From: Enterobacterales bacterium | GTDB lineage: Bacteria > Pseudomonadota > Gammaproteobacteria > Enterobacterales > Enterobacteriaceae | Direction of reading: 5' to 3' | Assembly (NCBI GenBank): GCA_015654925.1 | Contig: JAATFX010000118.1 | Coordinates: 1 to 39,715, forward strand | DNA length: 39,715 nucleotides | Part shown: positions 1-8,067 of the stretch, piece by piece | How positions within the stretch are numbered: position 1 is the stretch's first letter | Layout: the number at the start of each line of letters is the position of its first letter | Made by a program: the position numbers and the translations under genes | The notes under the pieces: model-generated | What the model was told of the DNA's origin: nothing | Database searches by the model: none | The model's input: only the letters and a program-made list of their open reading frames with translations

Positions 1-105
1 ATCCAGCATCGGCGCCACGCAAAGGCGCTGGGGGGTGATGTAACCGGGGACGGCGGGCTGAGCGTCGGATTCAAAGGGACGCTGCAAGGAATTATCGACA
101 CGCAT
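1..105 (-). CDS. dusA: tRNA-dihydrouridine synthase A, N-terminal 35 codons (partial)
   Basis: DusA reduces uridine to dihydrouridine in the D-loop of tRNA, using FMN and NADPH. Only the first 35 codons lie in the window; the gene runs off the left edge. The reading frame from the ATG at 103-105 ends in RLCVAPMLD, which matches the FMN-binding N-terminal strand of DusA (RFSVAPMLDWTD in Escherichia). An in-frame stop lies four codons upstream of this ATG, so no earlier ATG start is possible. The gene is divergent from zur, as in Escherichia, but an RcsA-like gene sits between them here. The call rests on a short segment plus synteny. Confidence 0.8.
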   Translation of the reverse strand, partial: MRVDNSLQRPFESDAQPAVPGYITPQRLCVAPMLD

Positions 106-678
106 AAGATCAAATTAATCGTCTGGGGGTTTACACCCGAAGGTGCCTGATTATGGATTTTGCCGTTGCTTTTTTCGTTGCTAGGGCGAAGCCAAGTATT
201 CTTCTATTCTATCACAGAAAAAATGAAGAAATCAGGGGACGCAATGGACGATAGCGGCCAGGGTCCAAGGGAGTCATATTGCGACAAACCGCCGAGTTAT
301 TAACATATTTTTAACGCAAATACCCCTGAGCCAGGGCCAGAAAGTACATCCAATACCAAAAAACCACCAATCCGTCCCAAATGGGGGTTCCATGATTTAC
401 AAAATGATCATAATCATTTATCACATAACCCTAACACGCATCTTATCGGTACGCTGGTGGAAGGTAGAGTATGAACGGGTTTATTAAGCTTGCGATGTGT
501 TTCCGGTTTTCAATAATCACCCATTGCGCACAAAGCATAAAAATAAACGCAGATCTTCCACAACCGGATACTCTAATAATAAAAACATAAATTTTCTCTT
601 GCCCGTCCTCCGGGGCCGATTTTTTATCGCCACCCCTTTTGTCATGAAATGACATACACTGCAGATGACGCTATTATT
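106..678. other. AT-rich intergenic region between dusA and the RcsA-like gene
   Basis: About 570 bases contain no ORF I would support. This is where Escherichia carries yjbL and yjbM. It should hold the divergent promoters of dusA and the RcsA-like gene. The only notable element is a Fur-box-like sequence at 400-418, listed separately. I see no tRNA, no clear hairpin and no repeat. Confidence 0.5.
400..418. promoter_or_regulatory. candidate Fur box
   Basis: The 19 bases starting CAAAATGATCATAATCATT match the Fur consensus GATAATGATAATCATTATC at 13 of 19 positions and contain the inverted pair ATGAT/ATCAT. The site lies about 260 bases upstream of the RcsA-like gene and about 300 bases upstream of dusA, so the target is unclear. 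AT-rich background makes a chance match possible. Confidence 0.25.
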
Positions 679-1308
679 ATGACTGTTTTTATCTTGGATC
701 CCTGCACATATACCAGATACGCATTAAGAAGTTCATTAGTCGCCAATGGAATAAAAGGCACGATACGTGACTTGGAAAACGTCAATGCGTTAAAAAATAA
801 ATGCAAAAGAACCGCGCCATCAATTATTTTTATAAATCAAAATTACTTTCAATATCATGATGATGGTAGTGATTTAAAATCCATTATCGATACACAGCCC
901 TTAACGTTATTTTTTATTTTTATTGGCAATGAAAATATAAAATTTCACGATTTTGTACCAATAAAAGATAATGTAATTATCGTGTCGAAATTCATAAAGA
1001 TGAGTTCAATTATCATGATAATTCAATATTTCATGGATACCAAAGCGTGGAAAAATGACAATTCAGTATTAGGATTTTCTCCTTTGCACTTTAGCAAAAC
1101 AGAAGCCGAGATTCTGAAAATGTGGATGTCAGGTTTCAACACCCTGCATATATGCTCACAGTTGGGTATTAAAGAGAAGACGCTATCTTCACATAAAATA
1201 AATATCAAACGTAAAACCAAAGCTACTAATAAGCAGGTTATTTACCATTTAATCTCAATTGCCAATAGAGTCACGGATAATATTAACTTCCGTTACCCGG
1301 TTGCGTGA
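679..1308 (+). CDS. RcsA-like transcription regulator (LuxR-type HTH)
   Basis: Predicted 209-residue relative of RcsA, the unstable auxiliary regulator that pairs with RcsB to activate capsule genes. The N-terminus (MTVFILDPCTYTRYALRSSL) resembles the RcsA start (MSTIIMDLCSYTRLGL). The segment PSIIFINQNYF matches PSVVFINEDCF. The C-terminal GerE/LuxR helix-turn-helix (about residues 140-200) keeps LKMWMSGFNTLHI, EKTLSSHKINIKRK and NKQVIYHL. I use the ATG at 679 because it aligns with the RcsA start; an ATG at 649 would add ten residues with no counterpart. There is no conserved phospho-acceptor pocket, as in RcsA. The gene is clearly more AT-rich than its neighbours and lies between dusA and zur, not at the usual rcsA locus. 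It could be the true orthologue relocated or an acquired paralogue. The Rcs-controlled yjbEFGH operon lies 7-11 kb away. Confidence 0.75.
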   Translation: MTVFILDPCTYTRYALRSSLVANGIKGTIRDLENVNALKNKCKRTAPSIIFINQNYFQYHDDGSDLKSIIDTQPLTLFFIFIGNENIKFHDFVPIKDNVIIVSKFIKMSSIIMIIQYFMDTKAWKNDNSVLGFSPLHFSKTEAEILKMWMSGFNTLHICSQLGIKEKTLSSHKINIKRKTKATNKQVIYHLISIANRVTDNINFRYPVA

Positions 1309-1389
1309 CAAGACGGTATACATCCCGTACTCGGCGTTTTTACACCTTCATGGTAAGATGGACTGCGGAATTAGCTGCGGGGAATCCCT

Positions 1390-1899
1390 ATGAATGCAAC
1401 AACCCAGTCTCAATTACTCAGCCAGGCAGAACAATTGTGCGAACAACGTAATGTGCGCCTGACGCCACAGCGCCTGGAAGTGTTGCGCCTGATGACCCAG
1501 CAGGAGGGCGCCATCAGCGCCTATGACCTGCTGGACTTGCTCAGGGTATCGGAACCCCAGGCCAAGCCGCCAACTATTTACCGCGCGCTGGATTTTCTGC
1601 TGGAACAAGGATTTATCCATCGCGTGGAGTCCACCAATAGCTTTGTGCTTTGCCACCACTTTGAACAGCCGGGCCACACGTCCGCTTTTTTCATCTGCGA
1701 TCGCTGTGGCCAGGTCACGGAGCAATCAACCGAGGGCATTGAGGACATATTGCAGAAAATGGCCAAGGCCGCCGGTTTTACCATGCGCCATAACGTGGTG
1801 GAAGCGCATGGGTTTTGCCCTGCCTGCACGGACGTGCAGGCCTGCGAAAGCCCGCAAGATTGCCATCATGACCATAGCGTCAGTATAAAAAAGCGTTGA
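1390..1899 (+). CDS. zur: zinc uptake regulator Zur (Fur family)
   Basis: Zur is a Zn-sensing dimeric repressor of znuABC and other zinc-sparing genes. The 169-residue protein has a winged-helix DNA-binding domain (about residues 10-85, with RLTPQRLEVLRLM and KPPTIYRALDFLLEQGF) and a C-terminal dimerisation and metal domain. The structural zinc cysteines are visible as C103xxC106 and C143xxC146. C88 and the HNVVEAH segment (H134-H140) fit the sensory site. The histidine-rich tail (HHDHS) is also typical. The length matches Escherichia Zur (171). The start has GGGGAA seven bases upstream. The gene is monocistronic here, with csbD convergent downstream. Confidence 0.97.
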   Translation: MNATTQSQLLSQAEQLCEQRNVRLTPQRLEVLRLMTQQEGAISAYDLLDLLRVSEPQAKPPTIYRALDFLLEQGFIHRVESTNSFVLCHHFEQPGHTSAFFICDRCGQVTEQSTEGIEDILQKMAKAAGFTMRHNVVEAHGFCPACTDVQACESPQDCHHDHSVSIKKR

Positions 1900-1922
1900 T
1901 AACGTTGTTGGCTTGCCCGGAT

Positions 1923-1940
1923 AAATCTGCAAAGATTTTT
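1923..1940 (+). terminator. weak hairpin with T run after zur
   Basis: AAATCT and AGATTT flank a GCAA tetraloop and are followed by further Ts, 24 bases after the zur stop codon. The stem is AT-only apart from one C-G pair, so it may be a weak zur terminator. Confidence 0.3.
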
Positions 1941-2086
1941 AATAGAATGGCCGCTAGCCCGCATTGAAAAATCATTATTACCGCTGCTTTTGAACCAAGC
2001 GGGTTAGATAAACAGGGTGGGGATAAATAATGCCGCGGCGTAAAGCCGGGTGGTACGTCCTTGTACCTTTGGGTAGGAACACTGCT

Positions 2087-2122
2087 AAAGAAATAACCTT
2101 TTGGCGCTACGGTTATTTCTTT
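2087..2122 (-). terminator. Rho-independent terminator of csbD
   Basis: A perfect 12-base inverted repeat (AAAGAAATAACC / GGTTATTTCTTT) with a 12-base loop lies ten bases beyond the csbD stop codon. The T-rich arm provides the tail on either strand, so it could also end zur read-through. Confidence 0.65.
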
Positions 2123-2131
2123 TTAGACAAG

Positions 2132-2341
2132 CTACCAACGATATTTATTTCGGGATTCCCAGTCTTTGACTTCTGTTTCGGCGGCATCTTTGCCATAACC
2201 GTAACGTTCCTGGATTTTCCCGATTAATTGTTCGCGTTTACCTTCAACAATGGTCAAATCATCATCGGTGAGTTTACCCCATTGTTCTTTGATTTTACCT
2301 TTGAACTGTTTCCAATTGCCGCTGGCTTCGTCTTTGTTCAT
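2132..2341 (-). CDS. yjbJ: CsbD family stress protein (YjbJ)
   Basis: Small hydrophilic CsbD-family protein; Escherichia YjbJ is an abundant stationary-phase and osmotic-stress protein of unknown biochemical role. I take the ATG at 2339-2341, giving 69 residues that align end to end with YjbJ: MNKDEASGNWKQFKGKIKEQ at the start, then GKLTDDDLTIVEGKREQL and the WESRNKYRW end. GGAG lies eight bases upstream. An upstream in-frame ATG at 2371 would add ten residues (MINRRPRRTP) absent from the family. It sits between zur and lexA as in Escherichia. A sigma-S-like -10 lies about 110 bases upstream. Confidence 0.93.
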   Translation of the reverse strand: MNKDEASGNWKQFKGKIKEQWGKLTDDDLTIVEGKREQLIGKIQERYGYGKDAAETEVKDWESRNKYRW

Positions 2342-2452
2342 CGGAGTTCTCCTTGGTCTTCGGTTAATCAATTAACTTATTTGCATTGGCTAATGAAAAA
2401 CAAAAAAATACTGATTCATCTACCGGAGGTTATAAGCTAACCCTATGGCTAT

Positions 2453-2460
2453 AAGTATAG
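2453..2460 (-). promoter_or_regulatory. candidate sigma-S type -10 element for yjbJ
   Basis: On the minus strand the sequence TGCTATACTTATAG contains CTATACTT, the extended -10 favoured by RpoS holoenzyme. It would give a leader of about 105 bases for yjbJ, a gene known in Escherichia to be induced in stationary phase. No strong -35 is seen, which is usual for sigma-S promoters. Confidence 0.4.
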
Positions 2461-2720
2461 CAGCGCATTTGGTATAAGCATTATTTCGCAGCAGATTAAC
2501 CCAGGGTTACCGGCTTTTCATCTGAAAGCGGTCGATAAAACCAGGGTAAACAGCGGGTAGCAGAAGAAAAGGGAAAGAGCGGAAAATGTAACAATATGTG
2601 TCCACAGGACCGCCCTGAAGCCGTAACCAGCAACAGGGGAGGCCGGGAATTTATAGCGTGTGTAGCCACGTAAGTTCACCAGGCCGGCGCAGCGGCACCG
2701 GTTTTGGCTACGGCAGCGGG
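2461..2720. other. gene-free gap downstream of lexA; dinF absent
   Basis: In Escherichia lexA is followed by dinF in the same operon. Here the 260 bases beyond the lexA stop hold no frame resembling the MATE transporter DinF, and I recognise no DinF remnant. No strong terminator is visible either. Confidence 0.6.
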
Positions 2721-3329
2721 TTAAATCCAGTTGCCGTTGCGTATAACGCCAACCGCCAGCCCTTCAATGGAGAGCTCCTGATGGCGAAGATCGACGATAA
2801 TGGGCGCGAATTCGCTGTTTTCAGGCAACAATTCCACAATATTGCCATGTTTCTTCAGGCGCTTAACCGTTACTTCATCGTTGATTCGCGCCACCACCAC
2901 CTGACCGTTATGCGCGTCCTGGGTTTTGTGCACCGCCAGCAGGTCGCCGTCCATAATGCCGATATCCTTCATGGACATGCCGCTTACCCGCAGCAGGAAA
3001 TCAGCATGGGGTTTAAACAGGTCGGGGTCTATTTGATAGTGGCTTTCAATGTGCTGTTCCGCAAGTAGAGGCTCGCCGGCGGCCACGCGGCCAATGAGCG
3101 GCAGGCCGGTTTCTTCTTCGATTAATAACCGGATGCCGCGTGAGGCGCCGGAGACAATTTCGATAGCGCCTTTACGCGCCAGCGCCTTGAGGTGCTCTTC
3201 AGCGGCGTTGGGGGACTTGAACCCCAGACGCTGGGCGATCTCCGCGCGGGTCGGCGGCATACCGGTTTGCGATATGTGATCGCGTATAAGCTCAAAAACC
3301 TCTTGCTGTCTGGCGGTTAACGCTTTCAT
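2721..3329 (-). CDS. lexA: SOS repressor LexA
   Basis: LexA represses the SOS regulon and inactivates itself by RecA*-stimulated autocleavage. The 202-residue product has the family length. The N-terminal winged helix covers residues 1-70 ([37 protein letters not shown]). The cleavage site is A84-G85 in RVAAGEP. The catalytic Ser-Lys dyad is S119 (SGMSM) and K156 (TVKRLKK). The C-terminus [15 protein letters not shown] is also typical. It is autoregulated through two SOS boxes directly upstream. The dinF partner gene is missing downstream. Confidence 0.98.
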   Translation of the reverse strand: MKALTARQQEVFELIRDHISQTGMPPTRAEIAQRLGFKSPNAAEEHLKALARKGAIEIVSGASRGIRLLIEEETGLPLIGRVAAGEPLLAEQHIESHYQIDPDLFKPHADFLLRVSGMSMKDIGIMDGDLLAVHKTQDAHNGQVVVARINDEVTVKRLKKHGNIVELLPENSEFAPIIVDLRHQELSIEGLAVGVIRNGNWI

Positions 3330-3337
3330 TCCGTCCC

Positions 3338-3353
3338 CTGTTTGTTTATACAG
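3338..3353 (-). promoter_or_regulatory. LexA operator (SOS box 2)
   Basis: CTGTATAAACAAACAG on the minus strand fits CTGT-N8-ACAG exactly. It lies 8 bases from the lexA start codon and 21 bases from the second box, the same spacing as in Escherichia lexA. Confidence 0.9.
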
Positions 3354-3358
3354 TCTTT

Positions 3359-3374
3359 CTGCGAGTATATACAG
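3359..3374 (-). promoter_or_regulatory. LexA operator (SOS box 1)
   Basis: CTGTATATACTCGCAG on the minus strand matches the first lexA box of Escherichia (CTGTATATACTCACAG) except one base. It overlaps the lexA -10 hexamer, so LexA bound here would block polymerase. Confidence 0.9.
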
Positions 3375-3392
3375 GTCCGGCGCAATTGAAAA
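3364..3392 (-). promoter_or_regulatory. lexA promoter
   Basis: On the minus strand, TTTTCA (3387-3392) and TATACT (3364-3369) are separated by 17 bases. The -10 is identical to that of Escherichia lexA and is embedded in SOS box 1. Confidence 0.6.
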
Positions 3393-3449
3393 CCTTCAAC
3401 GTACCAAAATGCGATAAAATCCCGGCCAAGAGGGCCTGAAAGCGCAAGA

Positions 3450-3818
3450 TCAGGCGAAGTGCCGCCACAACAACGTCCCCCAGACGAACAGGGCCAGAAT
3501 AATGGCCAGCGTGACCGCGGCCGACCCCAGATCCTTCGCCCTGCCGGAAAGCGGGTGCAATTCGGGCCCGATACGGTCAACCACGGCTTCTATAGCGCTA
3601 TTGATAATTTCAATCACCACCACCAGCCACACGGATCCGATCAATAAAATTCGCGAAACGGGGTCTGATTCGAGATAACATGCAATCACGATCGCCAAGA
3701 TGGCAACCACCACTTCCTGACGGAAAGCGGCTTCATGACGCCAGGCGGCGCAAAATCCTTTTATTGAGTATCCCGTGGCTTTATAGATGCGACTAAGCCC
3801 GCTGGTTTGGTTTGCCAT
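3450..3818 (-). CDS. dgkA: diacylglycerol kinase DgkA
   Basis: Inner-membrane trimeric kinase that recycles diacylglycerol, from membrane-derived oligosaccharide synthesis, to phosphatidic acid. The start at 3816-3818 gives 122 residues beginning [14 protein letters not shown], matching the Escherichia length. An amphipathic N-terminal helix is followed by three membrane segments (about residues 33-50, 55-78 and 97-120). The active-site signature [15 protein letters not shown] contains E70, N73 and E77. A longer frame reaches 3938 but its extra 40 residues are not part of the family and overlap the plsB leader. The gene is divergent from plsB, placing two phosphatidate-producing enzymes side by side. 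Confidence 0.95.
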   Translation of the reverse strand: MANQTSGLSRIYKATGYSIKGFCAAWRHEAAFRQEVVVAILAIVIACYLESDPVSRILLIGSVWLVVVIEIINSAIEAVVDRIGPELHPLSGRAKDLGSAAVTLAIILALFVWGTLLWRHFA

Positions 3819-3944
3819 AATTTTTATGCACAGAGAGAAAATAGCGCCCATGTTACCTGTTCTTCGCGTTCGTATCACCACAGATCTGCCGCGCGGTTTC
3901 TGGTATTCTTGAGTCGCAATGCTAACAAGGGGCTTCACAAAGAT

Positions 3945-6416
3945 ATGTCAGGTTGGCGTACTATTTTTTACACGTTATTGGATTTACCGCTCAGGCTGCT
4001 GGTGCGAAGCAAAGTCATTCCCGCGAATCCACGGGAAGAAACCGGTTTGGACCCTCTGCGGCCAATAATGTATGTGTTACCATATAATTCAAAAGCGGAC
4101 TTACTCACGCTGCGCGCGCAATGTTTGCATCTCCAATTACCCGACCCCTTGATTCCCTTGGAAATCGACGGCGTCGTCTTGCCGCGTTACGTTTTTATCC
4201 ATGACGGTCCGCGCGTCTTCTCTTATTTCTCGGAAAAACTCGAATCCGTAAAGCTGTTTCACGACTATCTGGACTTGCACCGCAACAACCAGCAACTCGA
4301 TGTACAAATGGTGCCCGTATCCATCATGTTCGGCCGCTCCCCCGGACGCGAGGCGCAGCAAAACCAGCCCGCCCCCCAGTTGCGCCTGCTTAACGGTTTT
4401 CAAAAATTTATCGCCGTACTGTGGCTGGGACGCGATAGTTTCGTCCGCTTCTCCAACCCGCTATCCATGCGCTATATGGCGACGGAACACGGTACCGACA
4501 AAACCATCGCGCAAAAGCTCGCCCGCGTCGCCATGATTCATTTCGCGCGCCAGCGTCTGGTGGCGGTGGGGCCGCGTTTGCCGGTCCGCCAGGATTTGTT
4601 TAATAAATTATTGGCGTCCAAGGCGATCGAAAAAGCCGTCGAAGACGAAGCCCGCACCAAAAAAATCTCCGCGGAAAAAGCGCAGCAAAACGCCATCGCC
4701 CTCATGGAAGAAATTGCGGCGGACTTTTCTTACGAGGCGGTACGCCTCTCCGATCGCGTATTGAGCTGGACCTGGAACCGTCTTTACCAAGGGCTGCATG
4801 TCCGTAATGCCGAACGCGTACGCCAACTGGCGGAAGACGGCCATGAGATAGTCTATGTACCCTGTCATCGCAGCCATATGGACTATTTATTATTATCCTA
4901 TGTGCTTTACCACCAGGGCCTGGTGCCGCCGCATATCGCCGCGGGCATCAATTTGAATTTCTGGCCCGCGGGCCCGATTTTCAGGCGTCTGGGCGCTTTT
5001 TTCATCCGCCGCACCTTTAAGGGCAACAAACTCTACTCCACGATTTTCCGTGAATATCTTGGCGAGCTGTTTACCCGGGGTTATTCGGTGGAATATTTCA
5101 TGGAAGGCGGGCGCTCGCGTACCGGGCGGTTGCTTGAACCCAAAACCGGTACGCTGACCATGACCATCCAGGCCATGCTGCGCGGGGGCAATCGACCGAT
5201 TACCCTGGTGCCGATTTACGTGGGTTATGAGCATGTCATGGAAGTGGGCACCTACGCCAAAGAACTGCGCGGCGCCACCAAAGAGAAAGAAGGATTTGTG
5301 CAAATGGTCCGCGGGTTGCGTAAATTACGTAATCTGGGCCAGGGGTATGTCAATTTTGGCGAGCCCTTATCCCTAAGCACCTATCTTAACCAGAACGTGC
5401 CGCACTGGCGCGACTCCATCGATCCCATTGACGCCCAGCGGCCTTCCTGGCTGGCGCCGGCGGTGGATGATATCGCCGCGAAAATCATGGTGCGCATCAA
5501 CAACGCGGCGGCGGCCAACGCCATTAATCTGTGCTCCACGGTATTACTGGCCTCCCGTCAGCGCTCGCTTACCCGCGAGCAGTTGTTGCAGCAGCTCACC
5601 TGCTATTTGGAGCTGCTGCGCAACGTGCCTTATGCGTCCGACGTGACGGTACCCGAGTCCACCGCGCAGGAACTGCTGGAGCACGCCCTGGCGATGAATA
5701 AATTCAGCATTGAAAAGGATACTATCGGCGATATTATTTATTTGTCCCGCGAGCAGGCGGTGCTGATGACGTATTACCGCAATAATATCCAGCATCTGTT
5801 TATCCTGCCTTCGCTGGTCGCCAGCATCATTATCGGTCATCCCGGCATCGACCGGGAACAGTTATTGCACCGGATAAACCTGTTCTATCCCATGATGAAG
5901 GCCGAACTGTTCATGCAGCATGAGAACACCGATCTTGGCCCGATTATCGATTCGCTGATTGAAGAGCTGGTGCGCCAAGGGTTGATTTTCGATCGCGACC
6001 GGCAATTATTACTTAACCCGGCGCAGGCGCAAACCCTGCAGCTACTGGCGGCCAGCGTGCGTGAAACGCTGCAACGCTATGCCATCACCTTTTCACTGCT
6101 GCGCATCAATCCCGAGATCAACCGGGGCACGCTGGAGAAAGAGAGCCGCATCATGGCCCAACGCCTTTCGGTGCTGCATGGCATAAATGCGCCGGAATTC
6201 TTCGACAAAGCGGTATTCTCCACCCTGGTGGCTACGCTGCGCGAGGAAGGTTATATCAGCGACAGCGGCGACGCCATCGGCGCGAGGGTAAGGGAAATGA
6301 GCGAGATACTCAGCGAGCTGCTTACGCCGGAAGTCCGGCTTACCATTGAAAGCGCCAGCGTATTAGCTAACGCCCCCGCCGTCGAGCCGCCGGGCGAGAC
6401 GTCGATGACGGTATAA
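3945..6416 (+). CDS. plsB: glycerol-3-phosphate 1-O-acyltransferase PlsB
   Basis: PlsB acylates the sn-1 position of glycerol 3-phosphate from acyl-ACP or acyl-CoA, the first step of phospholipid synthesis, at the inner membrane. The start [12 protein letters not shown] at 3945 aligns with the Escherichia start; an earlier ATG at 3807 would add 46 unrelated residues overlapping dgkA. The product has 823 residues (Escherichia 807). The catalytic HX4D motif is H308-D313 in [13 protein letters not shown]. Substrate-binding blocks follow: [34 protein letters not shown] and [13 protein letters not shown]. The C-terminus carries [12 protein letters not shown] and YISDSGD. Divergence from dgkA over about 126 bases is conserved. 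Confidence 0.98.
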   Translation: MSGWRTIFYTLLDLPLRLLVRSKVIPANPREETGLDPLRPIMYVLPYNSKADLLTLRAQCLHLQLPDPLIPLEIDGVVLPRYVFIHDGPRVFSYFSEKLESVKLFHDYLDLHRNNQQLDVQMVPVSIMFGRSPGREAQQNQPAPQLRLLNGFQKFIAVLWLGRDSFVRFSNPLSMRYMATEHGTDKTIAQKLARVAMIHFARQRLVAVGPRLPVRQDLFNKLLASKAIEKAVEDEARTKKISAEKAQQNAIALMEEIAADFSYEAVRLSDRVLSWTWNRLYQGLHVRNAERVRQLAEDGHEIVYVPCHRSHMDYLLLSYVLYHQGLVPPHIAAGINLNFWPAGPIFRRLGAFFIRRTFKGNKLYSTIFREYLGELFTRGYSVEYFMEGGRSRTGRLLEPKTGTLTMTIQAMLRGGNRPITLVPIYVGYEHVMEVGTYAKELRGATKEKEGFVQMVRGLRKLRNLGQGYVNFGEPLSLSTYLNQNVPHWRDSIDPIDAQRPSWLAPAVDDIAAKIMVRINNAAAANAINLCSTVLLASRQRSLTREQLLQQLTCYLELLRNVPYASDVTVPESTAQELLEHALAMNKFSIEKDTIGDIIYLSREQAVLMTYYRNNIQHLFILPSLVASIIIGHPGIDREQLLHRINLFYPMMKAELFMQHENTDLGPIIDSLIEELVRQGLIFDRDRQLLLNPAQAQTLQLLAASVRETLQRYAITFSLLRINPEINRGTLEKESRIMAQRLSVLHGINAPEFFDKAVFSTLVATLREEGYISDSGDAIGARVREMSEILSELLTPEVRLTIESASVLANAPAVEPPGETSMTV

Positions 6417-6435
6417 CGCGCCCACAACGGGCGCG
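6417..6435. terminator. GC hairpin between convergent plsB and ubiA
   Basis: CGCGCCC and GGGCGCG with a five-base loop begin directly after the plsB stop codon. The stem is strong but no real T run follows on either strand, so a terminator role is likely but not shown. Confidence 0.4.
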
Positions 6436-6466
6436 GGCTTGATTCACGGCCCCGCCCGTCCGCGGT

Positions 6467-7348
6467 TTAAGGCTGCCCCACGCCGAGCAAACTCAGCGCG
6501 ATACCCACAAAGACCACCATGCCTACCAGGTTGTTATTCAGAAACGCTTTAAAGCAGGCGTCCCGTTCGCGCCGGACAATCATTTTTTGCTGATAGACAA
6601 ACATCGCCCCGGCGATCGATAGCGACGCGTAAAAAGGCCAGCTTAGCCCCATCAGCCCCCCCAGCAGCAGCAGCAGCAGCAGCGTGGCCGCTTGCAGGCC
6701 GCCGACGATAGCTTTGTCATAACGGCCAAACAGGATAGCGGTGGATTTTACGCCGATGCGCAGGTCGTCATCGCGATCTACCATGGCATATAGCGTATCG
6801 TAGGCCACCGTCCAGAGGATGTTCGCCGCAAACAACAGCCAGCAGGTTAAAGGTAAGGACTCACTTACAGCCGCGTATCCCATGGGAATTGACCAGCCGA
6901 AAGCCGCGCCCAGCACCAATTGCGGCAGGTGGGTGACCCGCTTCATAAAGGGATAAACCCAGGCCAGCGCCAATCCCGCCACCGATAGCGCGATAGTCAT
7001 GGTATTGAGAGTCAGGACTAAGCCAAACGAGAGTCCCACCAGGATCACAAACAGGATTTTCGCTTCTTTCTCGCTAATAAGGCCGCTGGGAAGCGGCCGC
7101 GAGGCGGTACGCTTAACGTGTCCGTCAATTTTGCGGTCGGCATAATCATTAACCACGCATCCGGCGGCCCGCATAAAAAACACGCCCAGGATAAACACCA
7201 TCAGCGTAGCAAGAGCGGGCGTGCCCCGCCCGGCCAGCCATAACGCCCACAGGGTCGGCCAAAGTAACAACAGAGAACCAATGGGTTTATCAATGCGCAT
7301 TAACCGGCACCAGGCCTGCCATTTGCCCATCGTGGCGCTTTGTTCCAC
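6467..7348 (-). CDS. ubiA: 4-hydroxybenzoate octaprenyltransferase UbiA
   Basis: Integral membrane prenyltransferase that attaches the polyprenyl tail to 4-hydroxybenzoate in ubiquinone synthesis. The 293-residue protein carries both aspartate-rich motifs of the UbiA superfamily: NDYADRKID (about residues 67-75) and [13 protein letters not shown] (about 187-199). Many hydrophobic helices and the typical CFKAFLNNN segment near the C-terminus are also present. The start is a GTG at 7346-7348 with GGAGAG just upstream. It lies 37 bases after ubiC and is probably cotranscribed. A run of seven leucines in the sixth or seventh helix is encoded by an uninterrupted CTG repeat. Confidence 0.97.
   Translation of the reverse strand: MEQSATMGKWQAWCRLMRIDKPIGSLLLLWPTLWALWLAGRGTPALATLMVFILGVFFMRAAGCVVNDYADRKIDGHVKRTASRPLPSGLISEKEAKILFVILVGLSFGLVLTLNTMTIALSVAGLALAWVYPFMKRVTHLPQLVLGAAFGWSIPMGYAAVSESLPLTCWLLFAANILWTVAYDTLYAMVDRDDDLRIGVKSTAILFGRYDKAIVGGLQAATLLLLLLLGGLMGLSWPFYASLSIAGAMFVYQQKMIVRRERDACFKAFLNNNLVGMVVFVGIALSLLGVGQP
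6662..6682 (-). repeat. seven-unit CAG/CTG trinucleotide repeat inside ubiA
   Basis: Seven perfect CAG units on the plus strand are read as seven CTG leucine codons in a membrane helix of UbiA. Slippage would change leucine number without a frameshift. Confidence 0.9.
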
Positions 7349-7385
7349 TTCTCTCTCCTATACTTCATCAAACTTAACGTTATGT

Positions 7386-7892
7386 TTAACGATACAGCGG
7401 CGCGTCAGGCAAAAATAGCTCTGTCAGCAATAAGGACTTGCCGCTGGGCCGAAAACACGAGCGGCGCGCCCATAAATTATCCGATTTACCCACTTGGATA
7501 TAGTCACGCGGCGGGGCCTCATCGCGAAACAACCATTTTCCGAGCGGTATATCGCCAAGAGTGGTAAGCGCCCACTCCGCTCCTGCCAGCGCGTCCTCGG
7601 GAATCAGGGTTCGCCCTACCAGCCAAGGTTGCTCGTCACCGCACAATACGACTTCCCGCAGCCAATAGCGATCGCATGCGGGTAGGAGCGCCACCTCTGG
7701 CCCCAGCGTTTGCGTCGGGAAATAGCCTTCGCGGCCGCGGCGGATCGTGACGCGGCGGCAATGGCGCTCAAAACGCAGGGTCATGGAGCCTCGCTCCATC
7801 AGCCAATCCGCGGCTTTGGCGTCCGGCGGCGGGTCTTGATCGGAGCGCCAAACAATAGAAGCCAATAATGAGATATAAGGATCGTCCGTCAT
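7386..7892 (-). CDS. ubiC: chorismate pyruvate-lyase UbiC
   Basis: Converts chorismate to 4-hydroxybenzoate and pyruvate, the first committed step of ubiquinone synthesis, feeding UbiA encoded next. I prefer the ATG at 7890-7892 (MTDDPYISLL, 168 residues) because GGGGAACGGG precedes it; an ATG four codons earlier is possible. The family core is present: SMTLRFER, DRYWLREVVLC with R79, PWLVGRTLIP, PLGKWLF and the C-terminal GKSLLLTELFLPDAPLY with E158. R79 and E158 correspond to the active-site arginine and glutamate of the Escherichia enzyme. Confidence 0.95.
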   Translation of the reverse strand: MTDDPYISLLASIVWRSDQDPPPDAKAADWLMERGSMTLRFERHCRRVTIRRGREGYFPTQTLGPEVALLPACDRYWLREVVLCGDEQPWLVGRTLIPEDALAGAEWALTTLGDIPLGKWLFRDEAPPRDYIQVGKSDNLWARRSCFRPSGKSLLLTELFLPDAPLYR

Positions 7893-8013
7893 CCCGTTCC
7901 CCATTGTGTCAGATAACCAGAGCCCTTAGTGTAGCTCAGAACGCCATATTATTAACCCACCGTCCGGGGAAGATTATGTTTCGGACGCCCATGGCGCCCT
8001 TCATAGCGGCGCA

Positions 8014-8044
8014 CCCAAAAAAATGGCCTCCGGGGGAGGCCATT
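8014..8044 (-). terminator. Rho-independent terminator of the yjbEFGH operon
   Basis: AATGGCCTCC and GGAGGCCATT flank a three-base loop, and on the minus strand the hairpin runs into seven Ts. It begins about 24 bases past the yjbH stop codon. Confidence 0.9.
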
Positions 8045-8067
8045 GCTTATCGTTGATTTAACATGTT

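Noticed and set aside
563..576. RcsAB-box-like sequence ACCGGATACTCTAA upstream of the RcsA-like gene (autoregulation)
   Set aside because: Only about 7 of 14 positions match the Escherichia rcsA box, which is what chance would give.
443..655. 70-codon frame on the minus strand upstream of the RcsA-like gene
   Set aside because: No recognisable family, no clear ribosome binding site, and it occupies the expected promoter region of the RcsA-like gene.
2030..2440. Short plus-strand frames opposite csbD
   Set aside because: They are antisense to the well-supported csbD gene and lack family similarity.
2620..2720. DinF remnant beyond lexA
   Set aside because: Translation of the minus strand shows no stretch resembling the DinF N-terminus.
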